From: Saururus chinensis
Taxonomy: Eukaryota > Streptophyta > Magnoliopsida > Piperales > Saururaceae
Length of the DNA: 64,000 nt
Direction: 5' to 3'
Assembly (NCBI GenBank): GCA_035235625.1
Contig: CP141140.1
Coordinates: forward strand, 3,891,330-3,955,329
Part shown: in pieces, positions 12,018 through 23,139 of the stretch
Layout: each line of letters begins with the position of its first letter
How positions within the stretch are numbered: the stretch's first letter is position 1
Made by a program: the position numbers and the translations under genes
The notes under the pieces: generated by a model
What the model saw: the letters and a program-made list of their open reading frames with translations, nothing else
Databases searched by the model: none
What the model was told of the DNA's origin: nothing

Positions 12018-12246
12018 GGTGTGGGGGGTGTACCACCACCAGTACCCCTATCAATATGGGTACGTATCAATCGATACACGGTCGTATCGATCAATATAGG
12101 ATTGTATCGACTGATACAGCCTTCCATGGCTGCACCCCTTGCTCTATCCTTGCTGCAACTAGACTACTCTATGCTCCATGTCGTTCCCCGCTATGACATG
12201 ACTCTCTCTCCTGCTTAGCCTTTGCTCAGCACAAAACCCAAGTGCT
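12018..12246. other. Flank of the Ty3 insertion, repeated GTATCGA words
   Basis: GTATCRATCGATACAC-like words repeat around 12060-12120, echoing 4605-4645 left of the element. No gene seen. Short overlapping open frames here are not supported by family similarity. Confidence 0.5.
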
Positions 12247-12805
12247 TAGGGCTGCAAATAATGTGGCCAACCCACAAGCCCAGCCTAGCCCGAAAATAAG
12301 CCAGTTTGGGCCTTAAAAAATATATTATAGGCCGGGACGGGCCTTTAATGTAAAATCCCATCAATTTTTGGGCTAGGCCCAGGCACAGAAAATAATAGTA
12401 AAAGCCCGACCCAACCCGAAATACTAAATGGAATATAATAATTTTATTTACTAAATGGAATGTACTTCATACCAAATAAAATATAATAATTTTTATTTAT
12501 CAAATAAAATATAATAAAATTTTTATATAATTACTTAGTTTTTAAGCTTTTTTTATGTTTATTTCTCTAATTAATATATAAATTTATCATCTTGAATAGT
12601 AAAATACTTGAAATTAAAAAAAATTATATCACTTTTTTTTCGAAAAACCTGGACCCAACCCAACCCCGTCTAAATTTTAGAGCACCTTAGCTATGAGCTT
12701 GGGTCAGGATTTGAATTTTTTTTTTTCTTTAAGCCGGACCTACCCTAGCCCGTCAGGCCCGACCCTAAATGGACGGAGGACAAGAAGATGCCATTTACAC
12801 CCCTA
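12247..12805. mobile_element. Non-autonomous TIR element, GGGTGTAAAT type
   Basis: The left end TAGGGCTGCAAAT and the right end ATTTACACCCCTA are imperfect inverted repeats. The interior carries AGCCCGACCCAACCC-like and GGCCGGGACGGGCC-like words around an AT-rich centre, the typical make-up of short plant hAT-like MITEs. It has no coding capacity. A clear target duplication could not be fixed. Confidence 0.6.
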
Positions 12806-13202
12806 ATAATTTGAAGATGATAATCTTTTGGCTGGTAAATTTTGTAATCTCAATTTACATAGAACAGTAAAAACGTGATTAGACTCTCCCTCCTTTATAA
12901 CTGTGTTAATCATTGCACTTTTTACATTGGCGAACAAGTAGAAATTAAACTCCAAACAGTAAAACCAACAAATAAACTTCATCGATTGAGCACTTTTCAC
13001 CGATTGGAGTATTATACACGAACGAAACATGAGTTGTTCTTATTAACAGTGAGACACACCACCCAAGTAGAGACACTTTACCCTATTCACATCTAAGAGT
13101 AGACTGAGGAGACATTTAAACTTACATACAGCCACATACAAGCAAGTTGGGAGGGAGCGGAGAGGGGCAACCGGCAAGGTGGACCCTCCTTGGGGCCTGA
13201 AA

Positions 13203-14603
13203 TTAGAAGTTGGCCTGAATTCTTGCAAAGTCAAGTGACTTTTTCCCTTCGAGTTTGTTCATGATGTAGTGCCTGCTGTACTCTCCGTGATTGTACCTTC
13301 TATACATGCAAGGACGATTCTTGTCGACGAACTCAGTCAATGGGCCGAGTTCAATCTCGTAGCTGGGGGCATAGAATGTAACGACGGAGAGCCTGTCTTT
13401 CTCTCTGTTCGTCACTGCTCTGTGCTCCACACTTTTGTATACGCCATTCGTTAGCACCTATGGGGTTGATAATTCAGGCAGATCATATAAATCAGACAAT
13501 TCACCAGAGTTTTCCTTTCAACATCCATGATGAACCATAGAAGAATTACCTCTAGAGTGTCGCCTATGTTGATGACGAGCGCGTTTCGGATAGGCTGAAC
13601 AGGCACCCAAGTGTTACCTTTGAGGATCTGAAGGCCAATGGAGCCCATGTCTTGTTGCAACACCGTCAGTGCGCTCCCATCAGAGTGTGCACTTAGGCCC
13701 AAAACGAGATCCGGCCTTGGGCAGGGAGGATAGTAGTTCATCCTCACAGCCTGGACAGCAACTCCAAACATGTCATTAAATAATTCTGCCCTTAATCCGA
13801 GGCTCTGGGCTATATATCTCATGAGCTTTTGGCAGAGCTTCCTTATGTTTTTGGAGTAAACTTCCAAAACCTCACTGCAAATGCCGAAAAAGCCAATTGA
13901 TGTAAAAATTTAATCAGAGTCGCACGATAAGACTGGCGTGGTATATAGCGATAACGGATGTTGCATGAAATATACCTCAACTTTGGAGGCTTTGTAGGCC
14001 AGAGTTTGGGATTTCTGATGAAGTGGGGTTCTATTCCCAGAGCCAACATGTTACACCAGTCCAGCTTCTGATCCTCCGAGAAGACGAAGGCATGCCCATA
14101 CCCCTGAACAGTCCCGGGGGCCATCGGGTACTTCTCTTTCTCCTCGAGAGGGAGCATGAAGAACTCCTTAGACAGTTTCTCCATATTCTGTAGTAATACC
14201 GAGTCGATCCCATGGTTCACTACCTGCCAACATAAAACAAGAAGATATTAAAAACCCATAAATATTGTAATGCAATTCCAAAGCGTACGTGTTAAACTGG
14301 CTGAAGCAAAGAGGGAAGTAGCGGTTCAGACTTCACCTGAAAGAAACCCCACTCTCGGCAAGCTGCAGAGAGTTTTGCGAACTCCCGCTGTGACTGGGCT
14401 TTTTCGCCGTGGGTAATTTTGGACAAGTCGATGACAGGGACTTGCAAGGAGGCCGGGGGTTTCGAAAGGACAGTGGGTCTCTCTGCAATGTCACGAACAT
14501 ATCTGTCCGGAATGGTGGTGGGCCTAGCTTTCCGAAGCTCTTGAACGTCGTCGACATGCCCAACCTTGATTGCCAGAGGCGGCGAGCAAGCTACAGAAGC
14601 CAT
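13203..14603 (-). CDS. LBO: 2-oxoglutarate/Fe(II) oxygenase, LBO-like (strigolactone pathway)
   Basis: Four exons on the minus strand: 14603-14337, 14223-13976, 13874-13550 and 13457-13203. All introns have GT..AG borders and phases add up to 364 residues plus TAA. Start is the Met at 14603 (MASVACSPPLAIKVG); an in-frame upstream Met at 14633 is less likely. Motifs: WGFFQVVNHG at the exon 1/2 junction, MNYYPPC (217-223), iron ligands H235, D237 and H292, and 2-oxoglutarate contact RLS (302-304). Residues such as GTVQGYGHAF, SEDQKLDWCNM and the tail GKKSLDFA match my memory of Arabidopsis LBO, also 364 aa, which oxidises methyl carlactonoate in strigolactone synthesis. A related SRG1-like role is the alternative. 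No disabling change seen. Nearest neighbours are repeats, so no gene cluster. Confidence 0.9.
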
Positions 14604-14702
14604 CTCAACCCAACAAGCAGAGAGAATTAGCAACTCAAAACAATTCAGCAGTCCAGTTTTCCAAGACCCAAACTGATGCCAACTTCATCCCTCCTCACGA
14701 GC

Positions 14703-14710
14703 TATAAATA
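14703..14710 (-). promoter_or_regulatory. Possible TATA box of the LBO-like gene
   Basis: TATTTATA on the minus strand, about 100 bp upstream of the start codon at 14603. Distance and orientation fit a core promoter. The motif is nearly symmetric, so direction comes from the gene, not the box. Confidence 0.45.
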
Positions 14711-16354
14711 GACAGCACAAAGCAGAACGAGGTAGACTATACAGCATTCAACCAAAGGGAGCGGTGAGGTTCCTTTGTCTGAATAAGCAAGGGGACCCCA
14801 CCATTCTAGCAGTCCGTGAGAGGGTAGGGGCTTCCCCATGTTTCAAAATTACTGCATTATTTAGTGGGAGACGGGGAGTGAAGGGATGGGAATCCATTTA
14901 TGAATGGAATCTTCAAAGGTAGGGGGCATGGGAGCATGTGAGTAGCCAGTAGAGTGATCTTGCTGTCTGTTGCTCGACACAAACTGTTGCAGGGGGGCCA
15001 TTCACCATTTTGCAAGCAGTTGTCTCCTTGTATACCGACCGCATATCGTGTGAGACTGCCATTACACCATTGAGCCCACGATCGGTATAAACAAAGTTCA
15101 ATATGCACTCTATTTGTCTTGGAAGTTTTTTTTTCTATACCTTAATTTTTTATACTATAAGTTTTATATTATCTTTGATTGGATAAAAGAGATAGATTTT
15201 TACTTCACAACATGAGAATTATTTTTTTATTTAAATAACAATATATAAATACTATAAAGACTATAGCGTAGAAAAATAGAGTTTAAGAATATTCACTATC
15301 TGTTTGGTCTTGTGCACGAAATTTATTTATTTATTTGCAACATGTAAAAGGTGTTGCTCTGCTTTGATTCAAGAAAAGTTAGGGTATCTTGGCAAGCAAA
15401 AAATTAATAAAATAAAAAAGTTAGGGTTTGTCAGATTGCCCACGGAATCATAGAACTAAACAAATCAATGAAAATCAGCCTCCATGATTGCCCTTTCTCA
15501 CTTTCTTCACCACGGTGGCAGTGGCAGTCCCTTCACATTCACAATAATGATACTCTGTATATTAATTTACTATTCATCAGCAGCCAGATCAAGAGTCCAA
15601 GGGAAACCATCCGATTGGAGAGAGGAGAAACTGTATCTATTTCTGGCCCACAAGCGACATAAGACAACATGACCTTCAAGCAATCAAAACCATCCAATTG
15701 AAGGAATTGAATGCGGGAAAATTTCTTCTTCTTTATATATGCCCACTCGTAGAGATTGAAGTCATGGCTTCCCGTAGCAATCTACCATAACGGGCCAGTA
15801 TAACTTAATTCTCAAGTGGTGGGCTCACATCCGTCAACAAAATATTTGTGACATGAATGGGCCCGGATTGAGGATCTCAATGAGACGATTGCCTCGGCCT
15901 GGTGAACTAATAACGGACTTTATACAAACTAGTACAGTCCAAATCAATGATCAACGTATAAGTAAGTTCAGTAAGCATACCAAATGTGGATGCGTGTAAG
16001 CAACAATATGCATAAATAATTGGGGCCTCTTTCCTCTTGGCGACCACCACCGTAACATGATGATAGTCCACATATGCCACAGCTTTTGTGAGTTGCAGAA
16101 TGGTGAGCTCGTGTTATATGCTGATGTCTTGCGTGTGGCCCACAATGGGATTTAGGTTAACTTTTTGACTAACGAATAAAGTGGAGGTGCCTACTCTACG
16201 GTACACGTGTCTCCTTGATAAATAAGACTACCAGTGAACCCCCACCCCTGACTTCCCCTTGCTTCATGATAGCTACAACTTGCATCCTCACTAGCTGGTA
16301 CAAATAGCAGTGACTCAGCAGCCCACCACCAAACGGAAATTGTTGCACTCCGCC
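14711..16354. other. Upstream intergenic region of the LBO-like gene
   Basis: No exon or known repeat could be supported. It includes an AT-rich stretch (15120-15480) and moderately complex sequence at 15480-16340. Open frames under about 85 codons at 14857-15108 and 15951-16145 show no family features. Regulatory sites are likely but cannot be named. Confidence 0.4.
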
Positions 16355-16520
16355 AGGGGTGCGACTTAAAAAATCCGACCTGACTAGATTTTAATGGGTT
16401 GGGTTTAAATATGCTTAATGGTAAAATAGATCGGGTCTGAATTAAAACTTTGACCCAAACTAATCAGGCCAAGTCAGGATTTGGGTTTTCCTACCCGACC
16501 TGACCCAGTTATATTATCCA
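16355..16520. repeat. GGGTYGGGT-rich non-autonomous repeat fragment
   Basis: Begins AGGGGTGCGACTTAAA and contains TGGGTTGGGTTTAAAT, GATCGGGTCTGAA and CCCGACCTGACCCAG. The composition is the same as in the elements at 12247-12805, 17780-17970 and 30240-30400. Ends are not sharply defined. Confidence 0.45.
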
Positions 16521-16559
16521 TATCCTAATTTTCTCTCAGGTCTACTTTTAATTTTATGG

Positions 16560-17150
16560 TCAACTAGTCTGCCACTCTGCATCTAGAGTTTGTGAGTTAA
16601 GCCCATATTATTTAGATGGGCATATTAATGGTTATGTGGGTCAAGCCCATATTACTCAAGTGGGTCAAGCCCATTTGGTAGAGAAAGCCCAAGCCCACTC
16701 ATATTGAATGAGAATATCACATGGGAATTGGTTGAAGGAGTGAATAGTCCCACATCGCCTACGTGAAGGTGATGGTGTTGGTATATAAGGTTTTAGTTTA
16801 GCCTTTCATGTTAGGCCCTTGGGCCAACCCACTTTTGTGGGGGAGAGAGCTGTGTTAGTATACTCACTGTGGTTCGCTGCATATACCGTGTTGGAGGTGT
16901 TCCTACGGTATATGGTTGATCGTCTTATCCTGGGAGGCAGACGTCCACGAGTCCTCTCATCATATATAAGGCAAAGGTACGAAGATATAACAGTCAACTG
17001 GTCCTTTTCATCTCCTCGGTGCCTCCTCTCCATCTTGTTGGCACCTCTTTTTAGTTTTACTATTGTCCAAAAGCTCAGCATCGAGCAATTTGGACCTCGA
17101 TTAGATTTCTTACTCCCTTGAGGAGTTTCGACTCTACAAAATCCGTGCTA
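16560..17150 (+). mobile_element. LTR- or TRIM-like repeat with snRNA-type promoter boxes
   Basis: Several short direct repeats (GTGGGTCAAGCCCAT at about 16637 and 16660) precede a promoter-like pair, AGTCCCACATCG and TATATAAG. A GC-moderate region follows to about 17120. This combination is common in short plant LTR/TRIM repeats. No body of a U6, U3 or 7SL RNA is visible downstream. Ends and target duplication could not be fixed. Confidence 0.4.
16746..16789 (+). promoter_or_regulatory. USE-like box plus TATA, Pol III-type spacing
   Basis: AGTCCCACATCG at 16746-16757 matches the plant snRNA upstream sequence element (RTCCCACATCG). TATATAAG starts at 16782, leaving 24 bp between them. In plant snRNA genes a gap of about 23-26 bp goes with RNA polymerase III and about 33 bp with polymerase II. 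Whether this pair is used is unknown. Confidence 0.5.
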
Positions 17151-17340
17151 TGAGTTGCCCATTCAGTGATTTGATTAAGATAGAATGCTAATTTAGCTGG
17201 ATTGTGGATTTGAAGTACTGCAACTGTATTTCAGTAGGAGGCAAAAAAAAATTTAGTGGATTTTTTTATATTCAATTATTTTGTATTTTTTGTTGTTTTC
17301 ATGCTGTTCTGGATGATCATGGATAGTTGGTAGTGTAGAA

Positions 17341-17774
17341 TTTGCTTACTGAATCGTTTCCAATGGTATGAGAAGAGGTTTTATCTCATTGGGAGTGTCC
17401 GGAGCAAAAAATACTATTGCATCCTGGAAATCAATCGGTTTGAACCATTATGTACTCGTAGTAAGAAGTCAAAAACTTGCTTCAGCTCATCAGTTAAGGC
17501 AATCGCTCCACAGGTGGGCTCAGTTTTGTCACCAAAGTATGTGGTATTGCAGGTTAGTATTCACCATTAAGTCTGTTTTATTCTGTGGCTCTTTTTTTAA
17601 TTAAATTACAGTTAACTGCGACGCATAAAATTAGTGATTCTTTTCTTTTTTGTTCCTTATTCAATCTTAGGAGGCATAAAGTTTCTTGAATAATATTATT
17701 TAATCTTAGTCACAAAGCATCGACAAATAGGTTGTATATGTGGTCATGCTATATATAGCATTGAGGATAGTCAG
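17341..17774 (+). pseudogene. SAC-domain phosphoinositide phosphatase remnant
   Basis: Two exons of a SAC-family phosphatase (removes phosphates from membrane phosphoinositides) are recognisable. Exon 17341-17552 reads WYEKRFYLIGSVRSKKYY, then after a frame change EVKNLLQLIS, stop, GNRSTGGLSFVTK and VCGIAG, ending at a GT donor (17553). Exon 17671-17774, after CTTAG, reads GGIKFLE, stop, YYLILVTKHRQIGC and ICGHAIYSIEDSQ. Family members carry YLIGSDRNK, EGNRATGG, FLESYYLILVTKR and GHAIYSI at these places. At least four stops and one frameshift or deletion (near 17445) show it is dead. The catalytic CX5R part is absent; the remnant stops where a repeat begins. Confidence 0.8.
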
Positions 17775-17779
17775 TCGGT

Positions 17780-17970
17780 ATTTTTTCAGATTTGGGTCGA
17801 GTTGGGTCAAGTGGTAAATTAATCGAGTCGGGTTCAGGTTTTGATTTTACTATTAAGAGTCGAATTTACTATAAATTTTTTAACCCATAATAAATTTGGT
17901 ATAGGGTTCAGGTTTTAATTTTTGAAATAATATATAGTCAGGGTTTACCAAAACAAACCTAACCCAGTAT
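17780..17970. repeat. GGGTCGAGTTGGGTCAA-type repeat ending the SAC remnant
   Basis: Starts TTTGGGTCGAGTTGGGTCAA just after the SAC exon and ends near AAACCTAACCCAGTAT. The interior has GAGTCGGGTTCAGG words. Same compositional class as the other GGGT/GGGC elements in the window. It may have removed or displaced the rest of the phosphatase gene. Confidence 0.45.
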
Positions 17971-18598
17971 CATCACTAACACTGCCTAACATCATAAGTT
18001 ATTTACACTCAAATTATAGTGAGCAGATAGCATAAAAAACGCTTCCGGTACTTCAGGGCACACAAAACGTCATCTTCAACTAAGGTCGCAAATATTCGTA
18101 CAGCACTACGTTTTCATCCTTCTCCTGCATGCACCAGACCGTTTAGTCAGGCTGATTCATTTAACATTTTCTGGTAGGGCTTTACACGGCAATTGCCATA
18201 ATGGTGCTGGAAATAACATGTTTTCTTTTTCTCTCTGTCTCTTTTTTATGGCGGGGGAGATGGCCAATGGGACTGGAGAGAGGATATGCCAGTTCCCACT
18301 TATTTGGCGCAGCAACTCCCACTAAGGGGATCTCGTGGGCCACCTAACATGACAAAATGCCGTCACTCTCCTCACGAGCAAACGGACGATCGACAGGCGA
18401 CCTCCCCTGAAATGGGTATTATAGTGGCGCCACTACCTCGCAATGTCCAGCCATTCTCAAACCCTGAACTCACATCAAAGTTTCTCCGCCAGTGAAGTTG
18501 TTGATGACTCGGACCGACGGTGCACATTGAAGTATACACTAATTGCAGAATATCACACTTTTATGTAAAAATATGTGTTGTATACACTTTTGAATACA
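17971..18598. other. Unassigned sequence between SAC remnant and exon
   Basis: No supported gene. A Met at 18249 opens MAGEMANGTGERICQFPL but stops after about 25 codons. A 69-codon frame at 18286-18495 shows no family features. A pyrimidine-rich run and CAG at 18590-18598 could be a 3' splice site for the exon that follows. Confidence 0.35.
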
Positions 18599-18732
18599 GA
18601 CTCATCGAGTTCCCCGTCGACATCAACACAAACAAGCCAGTGAATCCATTTTACCCTAGAAGGTCCAACCCAGTCGGCGTGACGAAGCCCATGGTGACTT
18701 CCAAGTTCCGTCCCCAAGGCCCGAAAAAGTAA
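18599..18732 (+). CDS. Candidate 3'-terminal exon of an unidentified gene
   Basis: After a T-rich stretch ending in CAG at 18598, an open frame reads LIEFPVDINTNKPVNPF, then YPRRSNPVGV and TSKFRPQGPKK, and stops at 18732. The composition (Pro, Lys, Arg, Asn, few rare residues) looks protein-like. I do not recognise the family. It converges with the PPR remnant on the opposite strand, ending 39 bp before it. No partner exon could be joined with confidence, so it may be a captured or orphan exon. Confidence 0.35.
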
Positions 18733-18754
18733 AGCAATCTTACCAGCAGTCACT

Positions 18755-18769
18755 CCCCCCCCCCCCCCC
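18755..18769. repeat. C15 homopolymer run
   Basis: Fifteen consecutive C (G on the PPR strand) directly after codons for RDVK of the PPR protein, where the family normally continues with the DYW tail. It marks the point where the PPR homology ends. Confidence 0.9.
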
Positions 18770-18770
18770 T

Positions 18771-19747
18771 TCACATCCCTCATCACGATCTCCCTCCTTA
18801 CGATCTCACTCACCAGCTTGAAACCCTCGTGACAATCCCAGCACATTCTCAAATTCTTCATCACTCGGATAGTCACCCGTTGGGGCAGGCTGATCAAAGC
18901 AAAACCCAGCGCCAGCTTCTTGCTATGTACACCCACCATCATTCCTTCCTTGGGCCTCCTCCTCCTCCATATCCACAAACACCTACCCACGGCCCACCCT
19001 GCCAGCAGGCCCACCACCATGTCCTCTCTAGTCTCTCCTTCATTTTTTTCCTCCAACTCCTCCCACACCTGCCCCACTTTGGACCCCTCCACACATGAGT
19101 GAAGCTTCACCAGAGAGGCCTCTTGTGAAATCATAAGAACCAACCACATAAGCAAATGTTTGTTTTCTCAAATGCTATTTTATATCATGTTACAGTTGGT
19201 TCTTATAGCTTCACTAGGGGATTAGAATTCCGCAGACGCTCGCGAAGAACACATACACTACGTCCGTCTCAATCCAACTGCATCCTGGATTCTTGCTGAT
19301 CCCTCGTCTCTTCATCTCCATGCATAGCCCGTGCATGCTCTCCCACTCCCCAGCCAATGCATATGTGTTCGACATTGTCACGTATGCAGTGTCCACCTGA
19401 CGATAGCTCAGTGCCCGACTCAACTGCCAGGTCCACCCTGCTGTGTGCCCGGCTTGCTGATAGCAATGCGCCCTAGCCCCACCTGATCGCGACACTTTTG
19501 GCCAAATGGTGGGCCTCGTCAAGGCAGCCAGCGTGGGCCAACATGTCAACCACACAAGTGTAGTGCCTGGCGTCGGGTGTGACACCGTAGCCCGTCTGCA
19601 TGGATTCCAAGCGGGCAAGGCCCTCGTCGATGAGGCCCGAGTGGCTACACGCGTGCAGGACCGCCAGAAAGGTAATCTCGTTGGGCCTGATCCCACTCTC
19701 CACCATCTCTTCCAACACCTCCGGGGAGAACCTCCCAAGACTATATT
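18771..19747 (-). pseudogene. DYW-class PPR gene, C-terminal part, interrupted
   Basis: Read from 19747 leftwards: YSLGRFSPEVLEEMVE, GIRPNEITFLAVLHACSHSG, YGVTPDARHYTCVVDML (PPR repeats), then the E domain (AYVTMSNTYALAGEWESMHG; GISKNPGCSWIE) and part of the DYW deaminase domain (VHSKKLALGFALISLP; TIRVMKNLRMCWDCHEGF; REIVMRDVK). Such proteins act in organelle RNA editing. Several frameshifts (near 19470, 19400 and 18970) and a stop at 19214 break it. The DYW tail is lost at the C15 run. On its 5' side homology stops exactly at the LTR-B end (19748). It resembles Arabidopsis At5g65570 as I remember it, as does the N-terminal fragment at 29253. Confidence 0.85.
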
Positions 19748-22700
19748 TGTCACACCCTGGCGATGCCCGACCCGAGCCGAACCCGGTCCAAGGGCCGGTC
19801 AAGCGTGCAGGGGTGACGAAGGGAAAATTGAGAAATGATTTAGCGGAAGACTTAACCCTAACCACGGACGATTAACATAATTACGGAGTACGCACAATCC
19901 TTTGAGCAAGAGTAAATAAAAAGGAAAGAAAGATAGTTGTTTATCACAAAGTAAACAACTAATCTCAAACCCACATGCTTAGTTAACTATAGCCCACACT
20001 GGCTCAAAATAAGTCTTAAGCAAACACAACTATAAAATGTGATATAAATCCAAAACAAAGAACCTTACACAAAGGTTCTAAACATAAAACATAAAACCAA
20101 AGGAAAATAAATCACACAACGATCTCCACGATCACATCCAAGTCACCTCCGACCTTTCCTCAAAGAAGAGATTCTGTCCGTCTGCGTGTCACACCACGCA
20201 GCCCCAAAACAAAACACAAGAAAGAGGGGTGAGTTTAATAAACTCAGCAATGGTTTTTAATATCACTATCAACATCGATAAATATGATAGCATAGCAATA
20301 TAATCATTTAGATCAAAGATTGGCAAGGAGCATCATTTTCTGATCACACATACACATCCCCTAAAACTGCATCATAGTGTATAATCCACAAAATGCCATT
20401 CATATCATAACAACCTACATGAAAGTATCTCTATCATACATATTCTATCATGCATCACATCATAACAACCTGCATGAATGTATCTCTACATACATATTCC
20501 CTCATGCATCACATCATAACAACTTGCATGAATGTATCTCTACATACATATTCTCTCATGCATCACATTATAACAACCTGCATGAATGTATCTCTAACAT
20601 ACATATTCCCTCATGCATAACATCCTAACAACCTGTATGAATGTATCTCTAACATACATATTCCCTCATGCATCACATCATAACAACCTGCATAAATGTA
20701 TCTCTAACATACATATTCCTTCATGCATCACATCATAACAACCTGCATGAAGGTATCTCTAACATACATATTCCAACATGCATCAACATTCTCATTCATC
20801 ATGCATGTATAAGTGTCACACATGCACACTAGTCCAACATGCAAGTCCATACCCATAGAGAATAAACCTGCTCTTCAAGACCGGAGCCCTCGAGCAAACA
20901 CTTATGAAATAGACATGCTCCTCAAGGCCAACGCCTTCAAGCAACTCCTGCTCCTCAAGGCCAACGCCTTCGAGCAACGCCTGCCCATCAAGTCTAAACT
21001 CCCGAGCAACCCTGCTTGTCAAGATTAAAGTCCCAACAACACCTAGCAAGCCGGTGCACTCGGACAAACCAGCTAGATTCTCAGGGTCTAGCGAATCATA
21101 AATAATCTCAATCCGCAAGACAAGTACACAACTCATCCCTACTTAACTCCATTTAACTAGACTCAACCCGGGGAGTGCACTCGTTCCACACAGGAACACA
21201 AATCAAAACATGTCATTTCGGACCAATCAACTTACGATTAATCCACGACCGATCAATCCGGCACACAATTTCACCACATTGCATCCAATCGGTCAAGTTT
21301 GATTAACCTCGATGAAGCCTCAATTGGAAATTCATTTTCATGATGCATGCAGCATGGTATACGTGGGCAAGACATACATAAATCCTAATCTATGATAAGT
21401 GCTCTCATCAGCCCCTAATGCATTATTTATAATCACAATATTAAGCTTCAAACATCATCATTTAACCCCCCACATGTGTGTACCTAGTAGAAGTACTTCA
21501 CTCAATGCATATCAACAAGCTTGAAATTAACTCACTACCGCACTACACATGTGAATTTCCATCTAAACATGAATTCCAGCGGAAATCATAGGAGAAGAAA
21601 CGTTGAACTCATAACTCAAATCAAAACTCAATCACAAAGGCTACATGCATATAAGATCATTCATTTCATCCTGGAGTCATGGCATTCACCAACATCCACA
21701 CATCAACTAACTACATTCTATCATGACAAATCAGTCCATTAATAGGTTGTAGTCCTACTGAAAATATGCTTACCCAAAGGGGATCAACCATTCATAATTT
21801 CAAGATGACAATTCCAACATCATGCCACAAAACATAATTCATTCTACAAATCTCTAATCATATATCTCAACTTCATAACCTCAATAACATGCCTTTCCAG
21901 TAGCATAATATCGCTTAAAATACTTCACATTCATATAAGATTGGCAAGTTAAAGTGGAATCATCGAAATAAACATCATGTGAACAACATAAAATTCTGCT
22001 GTGTAGCCGTTCGAACGCCCAGAAGGTCGTTCGAACGCCAACAAGGTAGAATAGACCATCTTCTTCCTTTCGCAATTTCAATCCGAAACACCATTGATAA
22101 CACTTCAAATTAACATCTAACACCCTAATTATCATCAAAAGTCCTTCATGACTTTCAGAATGTTAAACCATATCATAATAAGGCAAAACCCTAAGAAATC
22201 GAAATTAAAGGTTACCATTTTCTAATCATACCATTAACACACCAAATCAAGTATCTCCATTCAAAATAAGCCAAAAATCAAGAGTTTTACCATGGATAAA
22301 CTGAAAATTTGAAAGTCCATTACCTTATCCCGTGATTAAGCTTGGATTTGGTGGTCACCCTTCTTGAAAACCTTACAAAAACATAGAGTTTGAATTAAAC
22401 TCTATTAAAAATCGATTTACCAAAGAAATCCCTAATTAAAACTTAGATCTAGGGCTTGTTGAACATAAAAATTGAATTTTGAAAGCTAGGGTTTGTAGTA
22501 AAATACAAATCAGTAGTTTTTGATGTCTAAAAATGAATTGAAACAAAGGGGAAATGGTAAATTTAGAAGAGATTAAGAAGAAAGCTAGGGTTTAGTGCTT
22601 AATTAGAGTAGGCTTACCTTAAACACCTTCTAATTCGGGCCTAATTGGGGATTAGGCCTAACCTCTCCTCCTCAGCCTATTCCTAAAAATGGAAATGGCT

Positions 22701-23139
22701 CGTTTGGCCTTTTATAGTAAGGGTTGGGGTATGTATGGGTAAGTTATGGGGTGTAAATAGGAAAAGTAGGCTAAAATGGGTATTTTACAAATTTGAGCAC
22801 TAATTAAGTCTCTGAAAATTCTGAAAATTTTTTGTATAACCTTAGGTAGATGTCTGGGTTCAATTTGACCAAAAAACCAAAATTTTGACGGTGGGGCCCA
22901 CAGGGGTCCCTCCAAAACCCTAATTTTTGGAAAAATAGTAAAAATTCAGAAAAATCCCAAAAATTCACATTTGATTTAAAATCACTTAAAACCACTAATC
23001 TTAAAGTTAATTTTGGTTAAAACCATCATAAACACCACTTATTCATGAAATTACCGAATAAATCAGAAAACGCGTTAATCTCATGATAACCAATAATTAA
23101 AGGAAACCAAAAACCGGTTTAGAGATGAGGGTCCTTACA
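19748..23139 (-). mobile_element. LTR-B copy 1, 3' LTR of a truncated element
   Basis: On the minus strand it starts TGTAAGGACCCTCATC at 23139, right after a purine tract, and ends GGGTGTGACA at 19748, inside the PPR gene. Length 3392 bp. Inside: TATA-like TATAAAAGG (about 22708-22716), a consensus 5' splice site AAGGTAAGCC (22611-22620), a paired palindrome region (22006-22041), a tandem array (20395-20800) and the palindrome GAGTTTATTAAACTC preceding ACCCC (20228-20249). Aligns with 34075-37562 and 47072-50547. The outside base pentamer AATAT (minus) has no visible partner because the 5' half of the element is lost. Confidence 0.9.
20395..20805. repeat. About 57-bp tandem array in LTR-B copy 1
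   Basis: Seven or so units with CATGAATGTATCTCTA and ACATATTCCCTCATGCAT. The related array in LTR-B copy 2 (36540-36925, opposite strand) uses the same core words (ATGTATGTTAGAGATACATC). Next to it, 20860-21010 holds four shorter units containing CTCAAGGCCAACGCC. Confidence 0.85.

Noticed and set aside
14857..15108. 83-codon minus-strand frame upstream of the LBO-like gene
   Set aside because: No family features, no splice context; probably chance.
16746..17000. U6 or other known snRNA gene
   Set aside because: Promoter boxes fit, but none of the conserved U6, U3, U2 or 7SL bodies follows.
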